DNA from: Bacteroidia bacterium
GTDB lineage: Bacteria > Bacteroidota > Bacteroidia > SXHM01
Assembly: GCA_022072225.1 (NCBI GenBank)
Contig: JAJVIC010000002.1
Coordinates: 62,001 to 126,000 of the forward strand
Reading direction: 5' to 3'
DNA: 64,000 nt
Each line of letters starts with the position of its first letter. Within the stretch, counting starts at the first letter, position 1. The notes beneath the pieces are model-generated. The model searched no databases, had not been told where the DNA came from, and saw only the letters and a program-made list of their open reading frames with translations. Positions 46,197 to 53,550 of this stretch are shown piece by piece. The position numbers and the translations under genes are program-made.

Positions 46197-47030
46197 CTAT
46201 CCCAATGCCACATCAAGTACCATCATAACAATAAAGCCGAGAATAAATCCGATGGTAGAGGAGTCGGTAAAGCGGTCGCGCTGGGTTTCGGGTACTACTT
46301 CTTCAATAACTACATAAATCATAGCGCCTGCTGCAAAAGCGAGGGCATAGGGCAGAACGGGCATGGCATAGATAACAGCCATAGCACCGATGACACCCGC
46401 TACAGGTTCCACAATGGCCGAGAGCTGACCGAACCAAAAGCTTTTCAGGCGGGAGATACCGCTTCTGCGCAGCGGCATGGCAACGGCAATGCCTTCGGGG
46501 AAGTTTTGCAGGCCGATACCAATAGCCAGGGCAATGGCAGCCCCGAGGTTGGCACCCTCCACGCCATGTGCAACGGCACCGAAGGCAACGCCAACGGCAA
46601 GACCTTCGGGAATGTTGTGTAATGTAATGGCAAGTACCAGCAAGATGGTTTTGTTCCAGTCGGTTTTTACGCCTTCGCTTTCGCTGGTTTCAAAATTAAT
46701 ATGCAGGTGGGGTAAGTATTTGTCTAATGCGTAGAGGAACAGGGCGCCTGCGAGAAAGCCGACAGCAGCGGGAAGCCAGACAGGCACACCCGGATTGGAT
46801 GTAGGTGTAATTTCGATGGCGGGGGCGAGCAGCGACCAATAGCTGGCGGCAATCATAACGCCTCCGGTGAAGCCGAGCATTCCGTCAAAAAACTGGCGTT
46901 TCATGGTTTTGAAGAAGAATACAAACGATGCACCTGCGGCTGTAACGAGCCAGGTAAATGTGGTGGCAGCCAGTGCTTGCTGTATAGGGCTGTATTGAGA
47001 TATAAAGTTTTCAATGTCTTGTAAGTTCAT
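46197..47030 (-). CDS. ZIP family metal transporter
   Basis: 277 aa with eight hydrophobic segments. ZIP signatures are present: HNIPEGLAVGVAFGA in TM4 and GLQNFPEGIAVAMPLR in TM5, both holding the His/Asn/Glu metal ligands. A variable loop with LPHLHINFETSESEG holds His residues. It imports divalent metal (Mn, Fe or Zn) across the inner membrane. The start lies 7 bp after the MntR-type regulator stop, so the two are one operon, which supports a metal-uptake role controlled by that regulator. Confidence 0.92.
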   Translation of the reverse strand: MNLQDIENFISQYSPIQQALAATTFTWLVTAAGASFVFFFKTMKRQFFDGMLGFTGGVMIAASYWSLLAPAIEITPTSNPGVPVWLPAAVGFLAGALFLYALDKYLPHLHINFETSESEGVKTDWNKTILLVLAITLHNIPEGLAVGVAFGAVAHGVEGANLGAAIALAIGIGLQNFPEGIAVAMPLRRSGISRLKSFWFGQLSAIVEPVAGVIGAMAVIYAMPVLPYALAFAAGAMIYVVIEEVVPETQRDRFTDSSTIGFILGFIVMMVLDVALG

Positions 47031-47037
47031 GGTGTTG

Positions 47038-47694
47038 TTATTTAGCGGTTACCAAAATGTTTTTTGCTACTTCGTTGCTGATAAAAACAGGAGTGGCTTT
47101 GTTTACACTTATTTGCTGAGAGCGGTCGAAGTCGTTGATTTCTTTAATTTTTATCTCGCAGCCCAGTGTGAGCGATGCTTTGGCCAGGTATTGCAAAAAT
47201 GCAGGGCTGTGGTCAACCACCCCCGTCATCAGGCAGTTGTCGTTTTTCCTGAATGTTGAAAGTAGTTGTGATTTCTGAATGTGAAGTTTTCCGTTTGAGT
47301 CGGGAATGGGGTCTCCGTGGGGGTCAACTTTGGGGTAGTTAAGAAATTTGTCGATCTGAGCCACTAATTTTTCGGAGTCGATGTGTTCTAACTGTTCGGC
47401 TACATCGTGTACTTCGTCCCAGCCGAATTCCAGTTTTTCAACCAGAAACATTTCCCAAAGCCTGTGTTTGCGAATGATGTTAAGGGCCACCTTTTCGCCT
47501 TTAGCAGTGAGTTTTACACCGTAATACTTCTCGTATTTAATCAGTTTTTTATCACTCAGTTTTTTGAGCATATCAGTAACGGAAGCTGCCTTGGTGTTCA
47601 TTTTTTCGGCAATGGCGTTGGTGGTAACCGCCTCTTTGCCCGATACTAATTTGTAGATTGATTTCAGGTAATTTTCCTCAGTAAATGAATTCAT
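47038..47694 (-). CDS. Metal-dependent transcriptional regulator, DtxR/MntR family
   Basis: 218 aa from the ATG at 47694 (an earlier ATG at 47715 adds 7 residues). N-terminal winged helix (TTNAIAEKMNTKAASVTDMLKKLSDKKLI), dimerisation helices with the metal residues in HDVAEQLEH, the DPHGDPIP turn, and a C-terminal FeoA/SH3-like domain. The Glu-x2-Glu-His pattern is MntR-like, but the N-terminal ligand position holds Asn (TEENYLKSIY) in place of MntR Asp or DtxR Met. It should repress at the DtxR-type operator in its divergent promoter (47751-47769), giving feedback on ZIP and the TonB receptor. Confidence 0.93.
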   Translation of the reverse strand: MNSFTEENYLKSIYKLVSGKEAVTTNAIAEKMNTKAASVTDMLKKLSDKKLIKYEKYYGVKLTAKGEKVALNIIRKHRLWEMFLVEKLEFGWDEVHDVAEQLEHIDSEKLVAQIDKFLNYPKVDPHGDPIPDSNGKLHIQKSQLLSTFRKNDNCLMTGVVDHSPAFLQYLAKASLTLGCEIKIKEINDFDRSQQISVNKATPVFISNEVAKNILVTAK

Positions 47695-47750
47695 GGTAAA
47701 AGTATTTCGGCACAAATGTAAAACATATTTAGATAAAATAAAAAATAAAT

Positions 47751-47769
47751 TTAGGTTAGTCTAAAAAAT
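47751..47769. promoter_or_regulatory. DtxR/MntR-type operator
   Basis: TTAGGTTAGTCTAAAAAAT matches the left half and core of the classic DtxR/IdeR box (TTAGGTTAGSCTAACCTAA) with a weaker right half. It lies between the divergent regulator and TonB receptor genes and overlaps the receptor promoter. Confidence 0.7.
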
Positions 47770-47772
47770 AAT

Positions 47773-47780
47773 TATCTTTG
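47773..47780 (+). promoter_or_regulatory. Promoter -7 box of the metal TonB receptor
   Basis: TATCTTTG matches TAnnTTTG and begins 4 bp after the operator, 20 bp before the TTG start codon at 47800. Confidence 0.65.
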
Positions 47781-47799
47781 TGCCGTAAATAATAATGAA

Positions 47800-50007
47800 T
47801 TGAATAGGATAATACATCTGCTCTTATTGATTTTGTTTGCTTCACCTTATGCTTTTCCGCAAGTGGGAATCCTGAAGGGAAATGTGAGCGATGGTATGGC
47901 TGCGGTGCCTTTCGCCACTATCGGTATTAAGCATACCAAGCTTGGGGGCGTTTCGGATTCGGAGGGAAATTTTATTATTGACAATATTCCGGCCGGTGAG
48001 CAGGAGTTGCAGGTTTCGGTGATTGGTTTTGAAAAATATACTCAGAAGATTGCCATAGAAAATGGCCGTGAGCAAGTGGTTTCTGTTGTGCTGAAAGCAT
48101 CAACTCATTCGCTTGAGCAGGTAGTGGTTACGGGAACTATGAAGGAAACGTTTATTTCGGCTTCGCCTGTAAAGATTGAGGTAATTACCCAGAAATTTTT
48201 GCAGACAAATCCTACCAACAATATAATAGAAGCGGTGCAAACGGTAAACGGAGTGCAGGAACAAATTAATTGCGGAGTATGCGGAACCAATGATATTCAT
48301 GTCAACGGAATGGAGGGCCCATACACGCTGGTACTTATTGACGGTATGCCTATAATGAGTGCGCTGGCAACTGTTTACGGCTTTAACGGAATACCTACTT
48401 CGCTGGTGGACAGGGTGGAGATTATCAAAGGGCCATCATCTACTTTATATGGCAGTGAGGCTGTAGGCGGTGTAATTAATATTATTACCACCAAGCCCGA
48501 GAAAATGCCTGTTGTCGGTTTTAATACATTTTACACATCGCACAGGGAATTAAATGCTGATTTTGCAGTTACACCCAGATTTGGAAACAAAATAACCACA
48601 ACGCTTAGCGGAAACTATTACCGCAATCAATACCGGATGGATTTTAATGATGATAATTTTACGGACATACCGCTTAATAGCCGCTTTACTTTGTTTAATA
48701 AGTGGAGCGTAGCGCGAAAAGAACACCGCATTGCTAACATTGCTTTACGCTATTATACCGAAAACCGTTTTGGCGGTGTAATGCAGTGGCAGCCCCAATA
48801 CCGGGGCAGCGACAGTATTTATGGCGAATCTATTTATACCAATCGTGTGGAAGTAATAGGTTCGTACCAGTTGCCGGTAAGCAATCATCATTTACGGATT
48901 GACTTCTCGTATAATTTTCATGATCAGGACAGTTATTACGGCAAGACTTATTACCGTGCGCAGCAACAGATTTTTTTCTCCAATCTATTGTGGAGCCGCA
49001 AATTCGGAAAACACGATGTACTTACAGGTATCACACTGCGTTATCAATTGTATGATGACAACTCGCTTGCCAATATTAATGAACGTAAATTTATTCCGGG
49101 TTTGTTTGTGCAGGATGAATACAGCATAGGGAAAAATTCAGTGTTGCTGAGCGGGTTAAGGGTTGACCATCACGAAGATCACGGATTTGTTTTTTCACCC
49201 CGCCTGAGTTTTAAACAAAAAATAAGAACCTATACTACGGTAAGACTTAACAGTGGAACGGGTTTTCGTTTGGTGCATTTATTTACCGAAGATCATGCTG
49301 CCTTAACAGGCTCACGTCAGGTAGTGATTAAAAATAACCTGGAACCGGAACAGTCCTACAATGTTAATCTGAATGTTAACCATGTTTACAGTTTTGCCAA
49401 CGGAACAGGAACGCTGGATGCAGATGCATTTTACACCTATTTCACCAATAAAATTGTGCCTGACTATACCATAGACCCCGATTTAATTATTTACGATAAC
49501 CTTGGCGGGTACGGTGTTACAAGGGGCTTTGCGGCAAGTATTAATCATGCATTTGCGTTTCCGTTACGCCTAAATATAGGTGCTACTTTTCAGGATGTAT
49601 ATCAGGTAACGGAAAATACAGCAGGAGAAAAGATAAAAGAGAAACAATTGTTTACTCCTGCATTCTCAGGAACGTTTGTGGTGGGTTACAAATTCCGTAA
49701 ACTGAAACTGTCAATTGATTATACAGGAAGGGTAATGGGGCCGCAAAAACTACCGCATTATGAAGCTCCGTTTACCCGCCCGGAAACATCGCCCTGGTTT
49801 ACCATACAGAATGTGCAGGTTACCAAAGAACTGAAATCATTCAGTGTATATGCCGGTGTGAAAAATATTTTCAACTGGACACAATCGTCTCCGTTAATCA
49901 ACCCTGAAAATCCTTTCGGCAAAGATTTTGATACTGCTTATGCCTGGGGACCTTTGCAGACACGCAGATTTTTTGTGGGAGTGCGCTGGAATCTTCAGAG
50001 AAAATAA
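47800..50007 (+). CDS. TonB-dependent receptor in a DtxR-regulated metal locus
   Basis: 735 aa. The frame begins with TTG at 47800 (NRIIHLLLLILFASPYAFPQ signal peptide). The ATG at 47795 is out of frame because TGAAT is tandemly duplicated there. A carboxypeptidase-regulatory-like domain (about 20-105) is followed by a TonB plug (EVITQKFLQTNPTNNIIEAVQTVNGVQ ... GSEAVGGVINIITTKP) and a 22-strand barrel ending in RFFVGVRWNL. The plug carries INCGVCGTNDIHVNGM, a CxxC that could bind metal. Context points to iron or manganese uptake across the outer membrane. HMA-like and heme-motif genes follow. Confidence 0.93.
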   Translation: MNRIIHLLLLILFASPYAFPQVGILKGNVSDGMAAVPFATIGIKHTKLGGVSDSEGNFIIDNIPAGEQELQVSVIGFEKYTQKIAIENGREQVVSVVLKASTHSLEQVVVTGTMKETFISASPVKIEVITQKFLQTNPTNNIIEAVQTVNGVQEQINCGVCGTNDIHVNGMEGPYTLVLIDGMPIMSALATVYGFNGIPTSLVDRVEIIKGPSSTLYGSEAVGGVINIITTKPEKMPVVGFNTFYTSHRELNADFAVTPRFGNKITTTLSGNYYRNQYRMDFNDDNFTDIPLNSRFTLFNKWSVARKEHRIANIALRYYTENRFGGVMQWQPQYRGSDSIYGESIYTNRVEVIGSYQLPVSNHHLRIDFSYNFHDQDSYYGKTYYRAQQQIFFSNLLWSRKFGKHDVLTGITLRYQLYDDNSLANINERKFIPGLFVQDEYSIGKNSVLLSGLRVDHHEDHGFVFSPRLSFKQKIRTYTTVRLNSGTGFRLVHLFTEDHAALTGSRQVVIKNNLEPEQSYNVNLNVNHVYSFANGTGTLDADAFYTYFTNKIVPDYTIDPDLIIYDNLGGYGVTRGFAASINHAFAFPLRLNIGATFQDVYQVTENTAGEKIKEKQLFTPAFSGTFVVGYKFRKLKLSIDYTGRVMGPQKLPHYEAPFTRPETSPWFTIQNVQVTKELKSFSVYAGVKNIFNWTQSSPLINPENPFGKDFDTAYAWGPLQTRRFFVGVRWNLQRK

Positions 50008-50025
50008 AATCAGCACTTTTGCAGT

Positions 50026-50379
50026 ATGAAAAAATACCTCTCAGCAATAGTTTTAGTACTTATTGTATTCAGTGTTTCTGCTCAGCAAACTAAAAAAACA
50101 GAAACGCTTATAATTAAAACCCAAATTTACTGCGACCACTGTAAACAGTGCGAAAGCTGCGGAGGCCGTTTTGAAAGAGAAATACCTTTTATAAAAGGAG
50201 TAAAGGATTACAGTTTTGATGACAAGGCAATGACCATCACCATTACCTATAACACCAAACAGACTACACCCGAAAAGCTGAGGCTGGCTATTGTTGCCAT
50301 TGGCTTTGATGCCGATGAGCTAAAGGCCGACCCGAAAGCTGTTGCAAAACTGGATGATTGCTGCAAAAAAGTAAATTAA
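50026..50379 (+). CDS. Exported heavy-metal-associated (HMA-like) protein with a Cys cluster
   Basis: 117 aa with signal peptide (to SAQQ). The mature part has an HMA beta-alpha-beta fold whose metal loop is enlarged to YCDHCKQCESCGG (four Cys) and ends with DDCCKK. It is therefore a periplasmic soft-metal binder and not a plain CopZ. It begins 18 bp after the TonB receptor stop, so it is in the same metal-regulated operon and may pick up the metal that enters through the receptor. Confidence 0.85.
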   Translation: MKKYLSAIVLVLIVFSVSAQQTKKTETLIIKTQIYCDHCKQCESCGGRFEREIPFIKGVKDYSFDDKAMTITITYNTKQTTPEKLRLAIVAIGFDADELKADPKAVAKLDDCCKKVN

Positions 50380-50424
50380 GGTTCTGCTGCTTTTCTATTA
50401 CTTTTGCCGCAAATAAATTTACTA

Positions 50425-50784
50425 ATGAAAAAATCAGTATTTCTAATTGCATCAGTGCTGGTGCTGTCATTCGCAGCCTGCAAGTCAACCAAAGAAACTA
50501 CAGCCGTAAAAGAAACGCTTAACTGCGGAACAACCGCTTACACGCTGGCTGGCGATATTCAGCCGCTTATCAGTTCCAATTGTGGCGGTTGTCACGGAAC
50601 AAAAGGGAAGAAAGCCGGACTGGACTTAAACCTTCCTGAAACCATTAAAACAGTGGCGGCCGATGGCAGATTGGTTTGCGTTATGCGTGCAGCAAAAGGC
50701 TGCGCAGTAATGCCTCCCGGACAACCGCTTTCCAAAATTGATGTGGACAAAGTGGAGTGCTGGGTGAATAACGGAATGAAGTAA
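50425..50784 (+). CDS. Lipoprotein with c-type heme motif
   Basis: 119 aa from the ATG at 50425, which precedes a lipoprotein signal (LVLSFAACKS); the frame is open to 50404. A heme c attachment motif CGGCH lies in QPLISSNCGGCHGTKGKKAGLDL, with MPPGQPLS as a possible axial-Met region and two further Cys (CVMRAAKGCAVMPP). It resembles the planctomycete-type cytochrome/PSCyt1 segment found in metal-reduction or copper proteins. It is third in the TonB operon. Electron transfer or metal redox outside the inner membrane is inferred. Confidence 0.8.
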   Translation: MKKSVFLIASVLVLSFAACKSTKETTAVKETLNCGTTAYTLAGDIQPLISSNCGGCHGTKGKKAGLDLNLPETIKTVAADGRLVCVMRAAKGCAVMPPGQPLSKIDVDKVECWVNNGMK

Positions 50785-50823
50785 ATCAAGTCAAAAGATT
50801 TAAGTTGAAAGTCAAAAGTGGGA
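50785..50823. repeat. Heptamer-period AAGTCAA repeat before pyrD
   Basis: Degenerate 7-bp steps (AAGTCAA, AAGATTT, AAGTTGA, AAGTCAA) fill the 49-bp gap between the heme-motif gene and pyrD. Confidence 0.7.
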
Positions 50824-50833
50824 AGAGTAAGAA

Positions 50834-51859
50834 ATGTATAAACTCCTAATTCGTCCTTTTCTATTTCTTTTCGGGCCTGAGAGCATACACCATTTTACGT
50901 TTCGTTTTCTGAAAATTGCCTTTGCAATTCCATTTGTAAAAGCAATTGTTGCCGCTTTCCATCAGCCTGAAGTAACTAAATCAGAGCGTGAAGTTTTCGG
51001 AATAAAATTTCCAAATCCCGTTGGACTGGCTGCCGGTTTTGATAAAGACGCAAAACTGTTTGACGAGCTTTCGGCATTTGGTTTTGGTTTTATTGAAATC
51101 GGAACGCTTACACCCAAACCGCAAGCGGGTAATGATAAACCGCGCTTGTTCCGTTTGCCGGAAGACAATGGTTTAATCAACCGCATGGGTTTTAACAACG
51201 AGGGAGTAGATGCTGCTGTTGAACGATTGAAGCGAAATAAGAACAATGTTATAATTGGCGGAAACATTGGTAAAAATAAAGTTACGCCCAACGAAGAAGC
51301 TTTGAATGATTACATCTATTGCTTCAATGCCTTGTTTGATTATGTGCATTATTTTGTGGTAAATGTCAGTTCGCCCAATACACCCGGTTTGCGCGATTTG
51401 CAGGAGAAAGAACCTTTAACCAGATTGCTTTCGGAATTGCAGAAACTGAACAATGCAAAATCAACTCCCAAACCTATACTATTGAAAATTGCGCCCGATT
51501 TAACCAACTCGCAGTTAGATGATATTATAGCGATTGTACGCGACACCAAAATTTCGGGAGTAATAGCAACTAATACAACCATCAGTAGAGAAAATCTTCA
51601 ATCTTCAATCTCCAATCTCCAATCAATCGGTGCCGGTGGTTTAAGCGGAAAACCTGTGCGCGAACGCAGCACAGAAGTAGTCAGATACCTTTCTGAAAAA
51701 TCAGGAAAAGCTTTTCCGATTATCGGGGTAGGAGGCATACACTCGCCCGAAGATGCGCTTGAGAAACTGAACGCAGGGGCCAGCCTGGTTCAGCTTTACA
51801 CCGGTTTTATTTATGAAGGGCCCGGTTTGGTAAAGAGAATTTGCAAGGCCATCAACTGA
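50834..51859 (+). CDS. pyrD: Dihydroorotate dehydrogenase (quinone), class 2
   Basis: 341 aa. It oxidises dihydroorotate to orotate in pyrimidine synthesis and passes electrons to the quinone pool. The N-terminal membrane-association helices ([24 protein letters not shown]) identify class 2. FMN/substrate motifs are [15 protein letters not shown], the catalytic-Ser loop [14 protein letters not shown], and [14 protein letters not shown]. Residues encoded at 51594-51629 ([13 protein letters not shown]) come from a translated 7-bp-period repeat in the loop before GGLSG. Its stop abuts the convergent gene's stop (TGATCA at 51857-51862). Confidence 0.97.
   Translation: MYKLLIRPFLFLFGPESIHHFTFRFLKIAFAIPFVKAIVAAFHQPEVTKSEREVFGIKFPNPVGLAAGFDKDAKLFDELSAFGFGFIEIGTLTPKPQAGNDKPRLFRLPEDNGLINRMGFNNEGVDAAVERLKRNKNNVIIGGNIGKNKVTPNEEALNDYIYCFNALFDYVHYFVVNVSSPNTPGLRDLQEKEPLTRLLSELQKLNNAKSTPKPILLKIAPDLTNSQLDDIIAIVRDTKISGVIATNTTISRENLQSSISNLQSIGAGGLSGKPVRERSTEVVRYLSEKSGKAFPIIGVGGIHSPEDALEKLNAGASLVQLYTGFIYEGPGLVKRICKAIN
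51594..51629 (+). repeat. Translated heptamer-period AATCTTC array in pyrD
   Basis: Units AATCTTC, AATCTTC, AATCTCC, AATCTCC, AATCAAT run in frame through a surface loop of PyrD that varies in length in other species. Confidence 0.8.
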
Positions 51860-52480
51860 TCATTTTCGTTCGTATTTCCAGTTTTTTCCTTTGCCTTCGG
51901 CAATCCATTCCAGCGCAGTCTCCATGCGCTTTACGCGGGTGGCTTCTGTTTTGGCTTCTGTAATCCACAAAACATATTCGCGCTTATGCGAAGGAGAAAA
52001 TGATTCGAAATTGCTCAGTGTTTTTTTGCTTCGCTTTAAGGCAGCAATGAAATAATCAGGAACTTCAACAGGCGGCTTTGCTTTCTTTATCCGTGAAGGA
52101 AGTTTGATGTTATCATCATTCAGTTTTTTTGCCTGTTTCACATAATCAATAATTACAGAATCGGGTGGTAAATCTTTGAGCGAAGTAATTCTGCCCATGT
52201 TTCCCATTGCTTCACCGCCCTGATTGGCACGTTCCTGTAAAAAATTGTGTTTGTCTTTTATCAGCGAACCTTTCCAGAAGCCGAATACTGCATGCTGCTT
52301 AAAAGCAGCCATACTGCAAAATGCACCTTTGTAATCAAACGAAGGCATTCCCCATTTTATTGTTTCCTCTACCTCCGGACAACCTTTGTGAACCAGAGTT
52401 CTCAGTTTCTTCAGGATGGGTTGTGCGAAAGGCTGAGCGTTTGCAATGTATGCATCAATGCGCGGGTCTTTTTTTACCAT
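51860..52480 (-). CDS. DUF1801 / YdeI-OmpD-associated family protein
   Basis: 206 aa, soluble. The N-terminal DUF1801 domain (PRIDAYIANAQPFAQPILKKLRTLVHKGCPEVEETIKWGMPSFDYKGAFCSMAAFKQHAVFGF) is followed by the YdeI Omp-associated domain (DYFIAALKRSKKTLSNFESFSPSHKREYVLWITEAK). The function is unknown. It overlaps the SxtJ-like gene end by 7 bp and ends back-to-back with pyrD. Confidence 0.9.
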   Translation of the reverse strand: MVKKDPRIDAYIANAQPFAQPILKKLRTLVHKGCPEVEETIKWGMPSFDYKGAFCSMAAFKQHAVFGFWKGSLIKDKHNFLQERANQGGEAMGNMGRITSLKDLPPDSVIIDYVKQAKKLNDDNIKLPSRIKKAKPPVEVPDYFIAALKRSKKTLSNFESFSPSHKREYVLWITEAKTEATRVKRMETALEWIAEGKGKNWKYERK

Positions 52481-52806
52481 GTTTTTTCAAAATCTTCTTT
52501 CTTAAATTCCGTAATCCTGTCGGAATAGTAAGAAGCATAACCCTTCTTCAGCTTCAGCGGGTCTTTACTGCCTATGCGCGATAAAAGTGCAATGGGAAAA
52601 AGAATAACATAGAACACAATGGTGAGAATAATTTTCGGGAACACCATGTTCATCAGGTCGCCCAGTTTAAACCACGCCCACGCAATTTTGGATGAGATAA
52701 AGTCCGACAATAAGCCCGCTAAACCGGTAAACAGTGAGATATACAGCGGCCACTCTTTTTCCGAAATAAGAGACACGACAACAAAACCCACCGCAATGGT
52801 GAACAT
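52474..52806 (-). CDS. SxtJ-like membrane protein
   Basis: 110 aa with about three hydrophobic segments (FTIAVGFVVVSLIS; LYISLFTGLAGLLSDFI; IILTIVFYVILFPIALLSRI) and the SxtJ-like PIALLSRIGSKDPLKLK motif. In-frame coding-like sequence continues upstream to a CTG at 52845 (LKTKADKAKNTET), so the true start may be non-AUG and 13 residues earlier. Function unknown; the family often accompanies carbamoyltransferases, which are absent here. It overlaps the next gene by 7 bp. Confidence 0.78.
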   Translation of the reverse strand: MFTIAVGFVVVSLISEKEWPLYISLFTGLAGLLSDFISSKIAWAWFKLGDLMNMVFPKIILTIVFYVILFPIALLSRIGSKDPLKLKKGYASYYSDRITEFKKEDFEKTW

Positions 52807-52854
52807 GGTTTCGGTATTTTTTGCTTTGTCAGCCTTTGTTTTCAGATTGTGTAA

Positions 52855-53460
52855 TTATTTTGTAAACGAATTTTTCAGATGGACAAAGGCATCGCTTATT
52901 TCGCTTCGGAAGTTTTCCCAGCGCTCTTCCGCTTTTTTCTCTTCGCCTGAAAAACGCGCTTTTATTTCGTTCAGTTTGTCGGCAAATTCTTTTTTCTTTT
53001 CCTCGAAATCCATTTTCTTATCCAGCTTATTCAGTTCAAAACGCAGGCGCATGATTTCAAGTTTTATCTTGAACTTTTCCACTTCGGGAAGCAGTTTCAG
53101 ATACACTTCGTTGGCTTTTTCGTTTTTGCGGATAATGCGCTCTACTTCAGTAAGCGCAGCAGTTATTTTAGTGCGTTGCTCTTCAAATAGTTCTTTGGTT
53201 TCGGCTTTGCCCAATGCCAACTGCACCTGCAACTGTTCAAAAGCGCTTTTCAGTTCATCTGTTTTTTCCTGACCTTTTTCAACCTGACGGTTCAGTTCGC
53301 CAATATAATGGTCAAATAGTTTTTTTGCTTCTTCAAATTTTTCTTTTGCTTCGGCAGCACCGAGGTTGGCTTGCACACGAAACTCTTCGAGTTCGGTTAC
53401 TGCTTTTTTCATATTGCCGATTACAGTATCGGCAAAGTTTGAGAGTGTTTTGTTTTCCAT
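52855..53460 (-). CDS. Coiled-coil protein of unknown function
   Basis: 201 aa, no signal peptide, almost entirely a long charged coiled coil (EAKEKFEEAKKLFDHYIGELNRQVEK ... KIKLEIMRLRFELNKLDKKMDFEEKKKEFADKLNEIKARF split by short breaks). The composition is rich in Glu, Lys and Phe. It precedes the SxtJ-like gene by 48 bp. A structural or scaffold role is all that can be suggested. Confidence 0.75.
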   Translation of the reverse strand: MENKTLSNFADTVIGNMKKAVTELEEFRVQANLGAAEAKEKFEEAKKLFDHYIGELNRQVEKGQEKTDELKSAFEQLQVQLALGKAETKELFEEQRTKITAALTEVERIIRKNEKANEVYLKLLPEVEKFKIKLEIMRLRFELNKLDKKMDFEEKKKEFADKLNEIKARFSGEEKKAEERWENFRSEISDAFVHLKNSFTK

Positions 53461-53550
53461 GATGTATTGTTTTTTAGTAACACAAAGATGAAAAAATACT
53501 TAAACGTATGAACTGACTCAGGTCATTTTTTCAGGTGATTTTAGTCAGCA

